From the NCBI RefSeq assembly GCF_020882245.1, contig NC_083597.1, forward strand, positions 67,186,152 to 67,250,151: a DNA stretch of 64,000 bases, in the 5' to 3' direction. The notes beneath the pieces are model-generated. The model saw only the letters and a program-made list of their open reading frames with translations. It was not told the origin of the DNA and made no database searches. A program made the translations under genes and the position numbers. Source of the stretch: Rhopalosiphum padi (Eukaryota > Arthropoda > Insecta > Hemiptera > Aphididae). This document shows, in pieces, positions 1-12,500 of this stretch. The stretch's first letter is position 1. Every line of letters begins with the position of its first letter.

Positions 1-3000
1 ATATTTAAAACATCGTAATATAAAATTCCGAACTCGAGTAGCTATTTAAATATCGAATACATTCACTTTCGTCTTGAAAATCATTCAAACCCCACTAACC
101 CTTGCTCTTGACTCCAGCAATATCCCAAGGCTAAGGAAAAACTGGTGTACAGATTTATTAGTATAAAAAAGTTAATTAAAAAAAAGTTTATACTATATCA
201 CTTCAGAAGTATTACTGCTGGCCGCCGAGTAATCCTCTTTAATCTATTCTTTCATGCCTAACTATGTAAGTAAGTAATTGACTACAATCAAATATGCTAT
301 CAAATACAAAATAAAAATGTGTATGGCTTATTGGAGTAGCTACCGGATGCACAAAACGTATTGTTTAACCTAAAAAAGACAATTAATGACGTAAGTTTTG
401 TACAAATAAACAGTTTTAATTGGAATGTTTTTTGTTTGCAAATTTTGATATAATTAGTGTTGTTTTCCCGTAAAAGAATATTATACGTGCAACTGAGTAG
501 GTAGAAAATTAAGTAGATTTTTATTAATCATTTTAATTTTTAAAAAGTGTAATAAATTAATTATTTTGCATATAATACTGTAAATACTATAAACTTCAGA
601 TCAAAATGCATTGTTTTCAAGATAAATATTATATATAACTCTAAATACGCTTATATGTAATAATATGTAGATTATGATTGAAAATAATAATCATAATGAT
701 ATGATGAATTATTTATTATAAGTTATAGTCAAGTATTGTACAAATATAACATAAAGTATTAAGTATTACTAATGAATAGATCCTATGATTGTTATAAAGA
801 TAAAAATGAAAGCTAAAAATAAATGATAAATATGTAATGATCTAATTGTTATACAATTAAAGTGATGAACTACCATGGTAGTTGTTAAGTTATTATTGAT
901 ATATCTAAAAGGTATTGCAGGTATTCGAATAATAGTATTATTGAAATGGATACTTATATCTTGATAGTTTTTGATAATCTTACATTTTCCACGAATTTTT
1001 CTAAATTATCGTTTTAAAATTATTTTAAACAGTTCATAAAAATATAATAACATTTTCAAATAACCAACAGTAGGTACTCAGTAGTGTATACAAATTGTTG
1101 TTAATGAACTCATTAAGTTTATCATGATAGAAAAGTGTTTTTGTACATTTAAAATAAAAAAATATGTTCATTCGTTTATTTAGTGAGATGTAGAATTTTT
1201 AATTTACATAAAAATTAAAATGCAGCCAGTTTTTGTATTCCTTGGAGATCTTATTTTGATCATTAAATATGTAATACGTAAGGGTATCCAGTGTACTATT
1301 GATTACATTTTGAACCGCTAAAGACAATTTGATTCTGGCTTCTCTAAAGACGCACATTATGTAAGGAAAATTTTCAATCATGAAATAAATTGCATTTTTT
1401 AGTATAATATTATGAATATTACCTAAATATTCTAATGATTAAACTGTCAGTTTAAAAATACTGGAAGTGCTGAAAACTTAAATACTTTTATTTCAAAAAA
1501 ATCTCAACATTTTTATTATTTAATATTTTTTTTTATATTTATCGCAAATAACATTGTTTAAAATGTAATTTTTATATTTTTACTTAAATTATTTATCAAT
1601 ACGGATATCTATTAGTAAATCCTATAAATTTACAAATTATTTATAGGGTAAATTGATCAATATAATTACAGTTAACTAGTCAATTATGTGTATTATATAT
1701 TTATAACTTAATTATTTATTATTAACTACCTTCAATATAAATGTATAGATACAAAACCAGTCTTCAGTCAATGAGTTATTTAATTAATAGAAATCAAGTT
1801 ATAACAGCAAATAAAATCATCATAATTAATATATTCATTCATATTAATTTATTGGCAATTTAATAAACTGAATTAATATGTATTTCATTTTTTTAGCATA
1901 CACAAGTATGCTTAATCTATAGCTGTAAGTTATTCAAGGAGTATATTATACATTATATAATATTATATATTATAAGTATGTATTGGGTTATTTTTGAATA
2001 ATATTAAGCCTATCATAATACTCAAATATATATATAATATGATTATACAGTAATAATTTAAACATTTTTCTTCTAAAAATTTTATCTCCGACCTTTTTTA
2101 TTACATTTATGTGATATATGTCTGCTAAAGCATACTCAAAAAATATTTTTCATTATTGGAATGTGTTCTTATTCTTACTTATTATGATTTTACTTTTATT
2201 TTATATATTTTTAAAAATCTAAGATTACCTACCTATTGATTTTTTTTTAATCTAATATACAGTTTCCCTATTAAATATTTACAATAATATAATTTTCAAA
2301 CAAATTATGTGTAAAAAGTAAGACAAAGTACCTACTTAAACAGAATATTAATATTATTAAATATCAATAATAATATAGTAACTAAAACATTGTCAAGTTA
2401 ATGTATTCTTTGTTTTTACAAGAAACATATTTCTAAAATTCTATATTATGGAAGACTTTTTTATTGGCTATTCATAAAAAAATATGTTATAATTTAATGC
2501 GTTTTCTCCTCGCCTACATTCATAAATCACAATACACAACCATTTTAAAAATAGGCTAGGTATAAATTATTTTATACATGTTACATATTGTTCACTTTGC
2601 TGAATTGTCTCTTGTGGCTTTATAGACCATTAGTAAGAACAAACACATTATTATTATTATAACTTAGGTACTAAGGTACCTACATACAACAAAAATAAAT
2701 AGTAACAATAACTATTAATAGTATTACCTTATATTTAGTCTACCTATCTATTAAGTATATTTTTGTCATTGACCTAAAATCATTGATAAAACAATTTATT
2801 ATCCATCAGAGCAGATGACATATAGAAGTTTGGAGAAAGTATTTCACATTATGAACCGAGCAAGAAATGTATTGATTAAAAGTTTTAATGTTGATGACGA
2901 TGTTTTTTTTTTGTGCCTAACGTCGTGTTTAGGAGCATTAAATATACTACAACATTAAGACTTAAAAGCAAATTTTATCTAGTTGGTATTTTTAGGGGGA

Positions 3001-6000
3001 AAGGCCAAAAATATAAAATGTTAAGTACCTTTCTCAGAAAAAAAATATTAATTATATACAATATCAGTTTTTGATAAAAATCAATTATTTTTTTTCATTA
3101 CGTAATTCAGAATCCTAAATGCTTTAATAGACTTAACATAAACTTGAAATTATCATCAAATATCTACGGCAGCACTTTTTCTAGATATTTATTATTTTAA
3201 AATTGAGTTTGTTTGATCTATTTATTTATTGAGATTTAAATGTACGAAATTCGTACCTATTTATTTTTTCGATATATTATGATATACTGTTAGTCAAAAA
3301 GCTTGATAATGTAACACAAGGTTTCTTATTTCTTCGTCAGTTATTTTATTCTTATATTACCCAATTTTATTTAAAAATACATGAACATATTTATTTATTT
3401 TAATCATTTAATGCTAAAAAACATTAGTTTTAGATTTAATTTTTACTATAATGTGTATTATTTGTAAATTGAACCAAACACGAAAAGACATGTTAAATTA
3501 TCCAAATACAACGAAGTAAATAAGAACATATATATGCTTCATAATTTATTATTATAATGTTTAAAAATTTTTCTTAACTAATGTAATATTTAATTATTAC
3601 AGTAATATACATTTATAAACAAATTTGTGACTGAATTGTTAACATTTTTTAGTTAAGAAATTATCCACTTATTAGGAATCTGGTATTAAATTTTCAAACA
3701 TTTTTAAACAATCATACATTTTTTATTGACGTTTATAAAACAAATCGAAAATTTAAATTATTTATAAATTATACCATATATAGAAATATTCAAATATATA
3801 ATATAAATACATGGACAAAATGTTTGTGGTTTATTTGTTTTTGAATTATAACAAAATAAATAAACAATTTATTCAAAATCAGGTAATTAGTAAATTCCTT
3901 TTTTCCTTAATATTTTGTTTGTTTTTCCTGATTAAAAAAAAAATACTAGGACTTTAATTTTGACCTCTTCTTCAAAGTACAAACTAGATCCAATTTTCTA
4001 ACCAAAATTAGCCTCAAATTTGAAATTTAAATTATTTTATCAACAATTTATCGTGTACTTATACACAAAAAAAAACATATCTTTGTAAAATCAACACAGT
4101 TATCGCTTAGAATCTAAAATATCATAGTAATTTTTATCAATTATTCATAAAGTTCTTTATAAATCATTTTTATAATTTTTTTATTAGCTTAGAGATACTA
4201 CTATAGGTAATTAAATATAAATTAACTGTCTATAAATAGTGAAGAAATATTTTTGATATAGGTTAGATATGACATGTTAAAAATGCTCTTCTTAACGATT
4301 TCAGAAATCGACAAGGGAAATCTTCCATTCAAAAGCCACCAAAAAGGACAATTTATTTGTTTTCGATGATAAAAAAAACTTTTTCTTTTTAAAAATGCTA
4401 ATTTTTAAGTAGTTAGGGTATACTTCAGCACCATAGATATTCGTTATTCTGTCGTATGTTACCTATATCGGAAATATTACACAAAGCATATTGACGCCGT
4501 TGGCTGAGAATTCATTTATTTTAGTAGGTCAGATAGTGGGTATGACTTTTTATTTCGTCGAAATATATGTTCGAACTTTATTTGCCGCCGTGATTTACAT
4601 GTAAAGCATTCGTAGTAGTCGTATCGCATGTTTTCGACATTACTTTCACGTTGCTTTGCACTCACTTTTTTAAATGTGATATTTTTACTTTTATATAAAT
4701 ATATTCAGTTAACTAGTTGCGTTTAAAAACATTTTGAGACCACGAATACACAGAATATATATTATGTAAACTTATAATATACAGAATTGCTGTTGAATAC
4801 CAAAGATTATTCAGTTTGTTTTGACATCGTTTTAAGTATGGAAACGAATAAAAATAAGTTACGCGACCTTTCAGTAAAATTAAAATATATACGATTTTAA
4901 AACGCTCGTGAAGAGTCTCATTTCCTGATAAATAGTAGTACGATACCTACTCTTATAGAAATAAATTACATGGTATTGATATTTTTTAGCGACACATTAT
5001 TAAAAATTTCATACTCTGTGACACACAATAAAAAATAAAAATAATGGAGGTAATATTTAATACTTAATTTTAATCGGTATTATAAAATTAAAAAGAAAAA
5101 AATAATGATAAATATCAATAACAGCCAACAGGGAACTATTATTTTTAATCATCATAGAAATTATATCAAATACCTATTAATTTTTGTAAATCGTGTTAAA
5201 AATGTTTGTACATTTTGTGGAATTTAATTAACTTCGTGACATAATTAAACTTATCCGGCGACACACTGGTTGAGGAACACTGGTACTTATAATGTATTAA
5301 ATTTTGTTCTAATATGTTTCTAAAACATAAATAAATAACTACAGTAAACTTCCACAGAATATAATATGTTTATATGACTATTGACTAATTCTTATACAAC
5401 GTGATTAGTGTATTAGTATCTAAACTCATATCCAGGATATTGGCTACCGGCTACCTATATATTACTGTTATTAGTATTTAGTAGTTGTCTATACAAAATA
5501 TACGGGAATTACTTCACTCGATGATAGTGAATGTTCAATAAAAACGCCCTTCACACACGCCCAGATGAAAGTAAATATATGTATATCTGTAAATTACTAA
5601 ATTGTGTAATTATATTATTTTAGAGTCATCTCAATGGTTTGGCCACTATGGCTATCCTTCGCGGGGTTATAAATATAAAGAAATATAAAGTGCATAACCG
5701 CAAACGAAGTGTTGGACGAACTAGCAAAAGAAAATAAGAAAATAGATTTAATAATTTCATAAAAATATTGTTATATTAATACGTTTACAAATGAAGTTTG
5801 TATTTACAATAATTTAAAAAAAAATATGATATTACTATATTAGGCATAACCATAAATTATATTTTTAATGATCAAAAACACTAAAAATAATTGAATAACA
5901 ATATTAACAAAATAACATTCTCAAATGATACGTATAATCATAAAATATATTATAGCTAACATTATTACCATAATGCAATGAAGGCAGTAAAACTTATTAA

Positions 6001-7434
6001 CAACATTGAAATAAAATAATAAAAGAAACAATATACCTGCAGTGTAGGTATATCATTGATTATACATATTGTATGCACTATGCATATAATAAAGTTGCGA
6101 TGGTATTACCTACCAATCTATACCTGTAACCACTAACCTATATATAGAGGTATTGTAATTTATATACGGGCTAAGACAGTTATGATAGAAGGGTTAATTA
6201 AGTTGCCGGTGTCAGTGGTACCTACTTTAGGTAGTATCATTACTAGAATGTTATTATTTGAATACCGTCTACTGACTAGAAATATATAATTATAATAATT
6301 ATCGATAAAAGTGTAAACGTTTAACAGTAATTACATTTCTAGGTGTTTAATAATTATACTGTATATATTTAAATAGTAAAAGATGTGTATTTAGAAAAAA
6401 ACTGATATGAAACGTTGAAACTATCATTTCCCAGTGATTTTAAAACTTTTAGTTTTGAAAGAGTTAATATTACAACCTACATGACGTGATATGAAGAGAA
6501 CCCTCGTAAAAGGTATGTAGTTCTGACTTGTGTTCGTACTTTTATAGTAAATGATTATTAATGTGCATGCCATCTATCATAATGCGTAACTTTCACTCTA
6601 CATACACATGTCAAAAATGCTCTATTACCGTACGAAAACGTTTATTTTTGCTAAATGATTATTTTTTGTCTATGGTCCGACATAAATACAATAAGTATCG
6701 ATTTATTTATTGAATTATACTTCTGAAAACAGATTAGAATTTTTCATTAATTTTAGTGTAGTATAGGATGATTTTCAATATTCACCTAAGTTAACTGGTA
6801 ATATCCATAAAATGTTTACAAATTATAAAATTTTAAAATTCTAAGGAAGAATAAAAGGTTAGAACTTTATTTAAATTTTTCAAAAAAAAGTGGTTCTCAA
6901 ATAAATAATTTAGAATTCTAATTATTTTCAGAAATGTTATTGTTTTATTACTTTGATAAATAGTTCGTATGTATTTATGAACAAAATTATCTATACCTAT
7001 ACAAATAATGACTGTTTGTAATCCTTTTAATTAATAATTTCCAATTTAATTAAATCTATTTTGCTTTGTTTGCAATCTATGATGTATTGATCTATCTATT
7101 ACTGATTTTTTAAAGTTTTAAACTTTGATAGGTTAAGTTATATAAGCATAAAATACCTATCACCAGTACCACCTATGTTGAATCGTTGAATGTATCTTTT
7201 ATACTGGCATACTGGTGTGAAATAGTGTTATTGATCAACTCGATCGTGTAGGCTTTAGAAAATATCTTGTTGGCTACTAATAAATGGAAATTAGTAGCTA
7301 TTGGCTACCTATATTTTTTTAATAAATATATCAATATATGTGTAATGGCTATTATAGTATCGTGTTAATTATTATTACTTTTTTTACATTCATTATTTGT
7401 TAAAAAGAACATATTTCTTCTTGATTAACATCCA
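1..7434. other. AT-rich gene-poor stretch
   Basis: No supported gene. The sequence is AT-rich with frequent stops in all frames and no ORF above about 60 codons that looks coding. Slightly more GC-rich patches occur near 4480-4670 and 5520-5740. The second contains a possible short terminal exon (5624-5737, described under findings). No RNA gene was recognised before the tRNA at 7435. Confidence 0.6.
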
Positions 7435-7507
7435 GGGGGCGTAGCTCAGATGGTAGAGCGCTCGCTTAGCATGCGAGAGGTACCGGGATCGATGCCCGGC
7501 GCCTCCA
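7435..7507 (+). tRNA. tRNA-Ala (anticodon AGC)
   Basis: A 73-nt cloverleaf. The acceptor stem GGGGGCG pairs with CGCCTCC (one G-T pair), followed by discriminator A. The D arm is GCTC...GAGC, the anticodon stem is CTCGC/GCGAG around loop TTAGCAT (AGC), and the T stem is CCGGG/CCCGG. The T loop is ATCGATG rather than the usual TTCGA form; this variant is usual for animal tRNA-Ala, so it does not mark a pseudogene. There is no intron. CCA is not encoded beyond the discriminator, as expected in eukaryotes. The internal A and B boxes serve as the Pol III promoter. It reads GCU and other alanine codons by wobble. Confidence 0.97.
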
Positions 7508-7514
7508 GATGAAA

Positions 7515-7530
7515 TTTTTGCATTTTTTTT
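7515..7530 (+). terminator. Pol III T-run terminator of tRNA-Ala
   Basis: Two T runs (five Ts at 7515-7519 and eight at 7523-7530) lie 8-23 nt beyond the tRNA 3' end. This is the standard Pol III stop signal, and the second run acts as backup. Confidence 0.85.
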
Positions 7531-8864
7531 CCACTCGCCGATCTTATATCAAATCCCACGGTAATTTTTTAGTTATTTTATTTTTTGGTACTATGGCAAT
7601 GAGGCATTGTAAACTAATTAGATGTTTCAATAATCAATGAAATTATGAATAAATAATATTGGTTATAAATTCTATTTAAACATCTTTGGTGCAAAATTAT
7701 CTACCTAATTTTGAAATCCATATTATAATAGTTAATTCCACAATATTATGGCATCGATAATATTTCAGTTCTGATATAGAGGGAGTATTTAAATTACACA
7801 GTGTAAAATTACCTAAGCAATATACAAACAGTATTTACTTGCTTGTGTTTCCAATATTGTCCTTTACAGCCATATCATATAATTCGTAGAAGTTGGGTTA
7901 TGTATAATGGGCCTATACTGAATTCTCAATATTTTAGGTAGTAGGTACTTGATATACTGGTATTTTATTCATAATGTTTGTTAATAGCTAGTAAATATAT
8001 GTTATGACTTATTTTCAATTACAATTTGAATTGCTGATAGTGTAATTAATCAAAAATGATAAATTTATGGTTCAATAATATTATAAATAAATTATACAAA
8101 CATTTACTACAATTTGAAACGTCATCCCTAATACCTGTAATACCATTAAACACAATAACAATACATATTATACTTCTATGATATGATACGTTTGGATGAC
8201 CACAGTTTGCACTATCAGAATTATTATTGTGTTATTATATAAAAAAAAAAAATTAGGTCAGTATATTCTACCCTCGACTCCTCTGAACAGGCTTAAGTGT
8301 ACTAACAATAATTGTCTATTTCAATCGTTTACAACATTATTTCAATGGTCAATTAAGTTAGTTTAAATATTCGACTATTACCATATGCTATAGAGTATAG
8401 ATACTAAATTGTTTTTTGTAAAAATACCATTTTAATCAGACCAATTTTTATTTGTTTCTATCTGTTATATTTTAACATTATCGGGAAAACCTATTTTATT
8501 ATTTTGTTGTAATTAAAAAATATATACCTATTCGTTAATACTTGATATTTTTACCAAGTAGGTAAAACCTACCTTATACCTTTTAGATATCATATAATTT
8601 TATTTTTAACTTTTTTTTGAATATTTATAGATCTTTTTCATTTTTTTTTCAATTTACATTGATATTTTTTTCAGTTAAAAAGCTTGAAAATGTAATGCAA
8701 GATTTATTATAAGTTATAATATTTATCATTAAATTTGAAATTTACATATCTATTAGTCTATTACAGTAACCTACTCATCAATTTACTGATTGTAAAATAT
8801 TGACTATACAGCTGAGCGACTTCCCCGGTTTTTATATTATTTCAAAATTTAATAGATATATTGT

Positions 8865-9560
8865 GTACTATATTTCCTAGCCAGGCAACCACTACTAAAA
8901 ATTATGGAATTGTCGAAAAACTAACACTTTTAATCCATCATTTTTTATTCTCGTCCATCATTTTTTATCTCGTATATAATTTAATATAGCATTTCCCAAT
9001 GTGAATCGCCCCAATGTGAACCGCTCTAAACAATTAAATGGATAGCGATGTAATGTTAAGTTTTTAATTATTTAATAATGCGTCAGATTTTCTCATATAA
9101 TATTATGTAGTATTATCTTGAAGACTATATTTTCGTACTACATTCCCCGTCCGGTGTCACTGTTAAAAATGATCAAATTGTCGAAAAACCCACAATTTTA
9201 ATCCATCACGCATATCATTATTTAATTAGATACTATAATTTGTTACTTCTTTCTTTTTAACTACCATATATTGTTTTACTATATTTTTGTCATAGCTATT
9301 ACTTGTTTTACTTAATAATTGTTGAGCTATTATAGTTACATACTAAAAGCTAATTAAAAAAAAAAAATAAAAAAAAAAAAAAAAAAAAAAATCCATCATA
9401 TATTTTTTAATATTATATAACTTTGTATGGCATTTCCCAATGTGAATCGCTCTAAACAGTCTAAACAATTAAACGGATGGCGATGTAATGTCAAGTTTTT
9501 GATTATTAAATAACGCGTCAGATTTTCTCATATAATAACACGAAATATTATCCCGAAGAA
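8865..9560. repeat. 270-bp tandem duplication, two diverged units
   Basis: Unit 1 (about 8865-9130) and unit 2 (about 9135-9560) share a series of matching blocks. These are GTACTA then TTCC.., AATTGTCGAAAAAC, TTTTAATCCATCA, GCATTTCCCAATGTGAATCGC, CTCTAAACA, GGCGATGTAATGT-like and GCGTCAGATTTTCTCATATAAT. The offset at the start is 270 bp. Unit 1 also contains smaller internal duplications (CCATCATTTTTTAT twice, CCAATGTGAA twice). Unit 2 is longer because of the insertion at 9209-9389. No coding potential and no recognised family. Confidence 0.85.
9200..9398 (+). mobile_element. A-tailed retro-insertion with target-site duplication
   Basis: About 180 bp (9209-9389) inserted into unit 2 of the tandem duplication. 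The sequence AATCCATCA occurs on both sides (9200-9208 and 9390-9398). The insert ends in a long A tract (about 9355-9390, with one T). Unit 1 carries AATCCATCA once (8932-8940) and so serves as the empty site. Poly-A plus a short direct flanking repeat is the hallmark of LINE-machinery retroposition. The body shows no tRNA-like boxes and no ORF, so it could be a 5'-truncated LINE tail, a SINE-like element or a retroposed 3' UTR. Confidence 0.75.
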
Positions 9561-12500
9561 TTGGTAATTTTATTGTCATAACTCATGTCTAATATACATT
9601 ATATATTACCTTATACAGCCATATTACTGCAGGTATAGTTGACTTATTTATATTTAAGTCTTTGCAGTGGTGAATTAGTTTCACTATATAATTCAAACAT
9701 TTAGTATATACACAGCAAAATGATATTATGGATAAAATATTTGCAATCAAGAAAACAAATTTTTGTTTTATTCATCTCGAAATCTTTGTTCAATTATTGA
9801 GCAAGAGGTGTTTTACTTCACAATGAAAGTACAAGTAATTTGAACTTTGGAAACATGTAGAGAAATAAATGAAAATGTAGCATTTTCCAATAGGATATAA
9901 TGCATTTCAGAATATATAAATACTCAAACTCAAGTTTTATAAAAAAAATTCAATTGAAACATTCGATATTCATTTTAAATTTAACAATAGGACGATTATT
10001 CCATCTAGGTACAATAAAATATGTTTTTGAAAATAAAAATGCAACTAAAATGTGAAAGCATTAGAATTTTAAGAAAAATATTATCGTTGATAATGGTATT
10101 ATGAATCGGACAAATATAGATAGTAGATACCTATACATAATATATTATACTATAATATGTAAATAAATCATGATTAATGAGATCAGATAACATAATTTAT
10201 TCAAAAACACCAAACGCATTGAATTTAAACGAGCAAACCTGCATGGTAATAATATAATATGTTTGTCAACAAAATTATACAGTATGCAATTAAAAATTTA
10301 AAAAAAAACTTTATTAGTTATTTTATGCAAAATAATCCTTTTGATATATGTTGTTAATTTGTACTCTAACACATAATATTGTAAATCGTATTAAATGAAA
10401 ATTTTCATTTTTGTGGTAAAGAAAATCAGTATTGTAATTTGTAATATAATTAATTGGTAATATTTAAAATACATAAAAACAGAATATTTTACATATCATT
10501 AAGATAATACTACACACTACACCCGCATATTGTGTTGTCCCCGACTCTCCGTTTTATACATGTAATACATAGCAAAAACTGTTTTGTGCGGTATAGAACT
10601 ACTCGGGCTGTAGTAATAGTTAATTCTCCAAATTGACATATAATATAGTTAAGAACATTATCTATAAAATATCGCTTTTATTTTTTTAATCACTTGTACA
10701 AAAAATGTCTTTTTATTTAAAAATCCATTATTTAACTCGAATAACTTTTTTTTTTAGTAACGATATCTAAAAAATAAAAACGATATTTAATAGTAAAAGT
10801 TATCTTTTTAATGCAAAAAAGTTTTTGCTCTGTTTTACATTTGTAGGATGGTGGCAATAAATGCAGGTGTAGCAGTGAGATTCATTAAACAATTAAGCTA
10901 AACAAATAATTAAAAATATCTATAATAACATATTTACTAAATTTTATCTCTATCAACAGTCCATTGGTCACATGATAATATATATTTACTCGCAATACAT
11001 TTATTTCCATATAGTTATTTTCTTTTCTTACAAATTATTCTTTATGAATATAAATTCATTCATTATAATTAAAATAAAATAATAAGCATACTCTTACTTC
11101 ACATCTGCTATCAAACGCCCGGTGCCCGGAAAACATACTTCAACACTATTCAGTAAAAAACATATAATTACCTCTTTAGAATAAAACTATTAAACTCTCA
11201 TCCATCTTATTAGTGATTTGTTCTAATTTGTGTTACTGTTTATGCCACTGTTTTATATTTTTTTGGTACACTATTCCTAATACACTTTTTTAATATATTA
11301 TAATATATAGATCACATTCAACCCTTAGCTTCTTCTTTTTTTAATTTGTGTATATTTTTATTTCTTATTCCTATTACAATAGGTACATATTTTAAAATAA
11401 TTATGTTCATTATACGTAACAACATCATAAACATATTTTATTTTGAATTAAATTTTAAACAAATAAACATTTTTTTTAAAAATTTAAAAATTTAAAATAT
11501 ATATTATATAATATAATATTATGTGTGAATCACATAATTATTAAATAGTTTTGTATACATTATACATTTAAAGTGTATGGAAATATTCTAAAATAATTAA
11601 ATTTATGTATTAAATATATTTTACTGTTAAATAGTTAATATTCATAAATGGTAAAAATTTACTCATATACTTGTGTAGGTATGTAGATATGTATAAAAAA
11701 TATTAAATGCTAGTTGTGAAACTTCTAAATATTTTAAATGATCAATATAATATATTTTATGAAATTTAAAAATCAATTTACGAGAAGAGCTGTTTTTTTA
11801 AATGACATCTAAAAAAAATGACCACTCTTTTAAACATAACAGTCTATTTCATAAAAAGTTCAACTTTAATTTCACTAAAACATTTTGTTATTATTTTTGT
11901 CAAAGAGACATCAAAAGCGAAATATTTTTTAGATAATTGAACATCAAAGGTACTTTATACAAATTACTAAATTCATAATAAAATATACCAGTAAATATGG
12001 CATTATAAATATTAGAGTTAGAATACGTTTAAATAACTATGTATAAAATTACAAATGGAAAATGAAAAGTTTAAAATAAGTCAAATTTTTAACTATTTAC
12101 TTATTAAAACGTACAATAAAATAAATATTAAGTTCGGTAAGAAAGCATTTTAAGAATATTTAACGAGATTATAACTTGATCCGACAACGCTGAATTGTTT
12201 GGTTTCATAATGAAACTTTCATTAAATATACTAAAAAAAGACTCAACAATTTTTATTTAAAATATTCATTAAGTGTTTGGCAATACAATTAACTGGCTTA
12301 TTGTTGTGTATATTATAGTTATATAATGGGTGATACTGTCATGAACATTTCCCAACCAACTATGACTCCTAAACGTGTCTTTAAAAAAATGTTGTTTTTA
12401 ATAAATTGTGGAGATGCTTCAGTTTCAATATGTATACCAACCTGTGTAACATTATTATCCAGGTACAATACACGCAGAATATCGATTGGAAAATAAACAA

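Noticed and set aside
4560..4690. Short minus-strand frame with a GTAAAT donor-like end
   Set aside because: Thirteen codons with a weak donor; no family signal and no partner exon.
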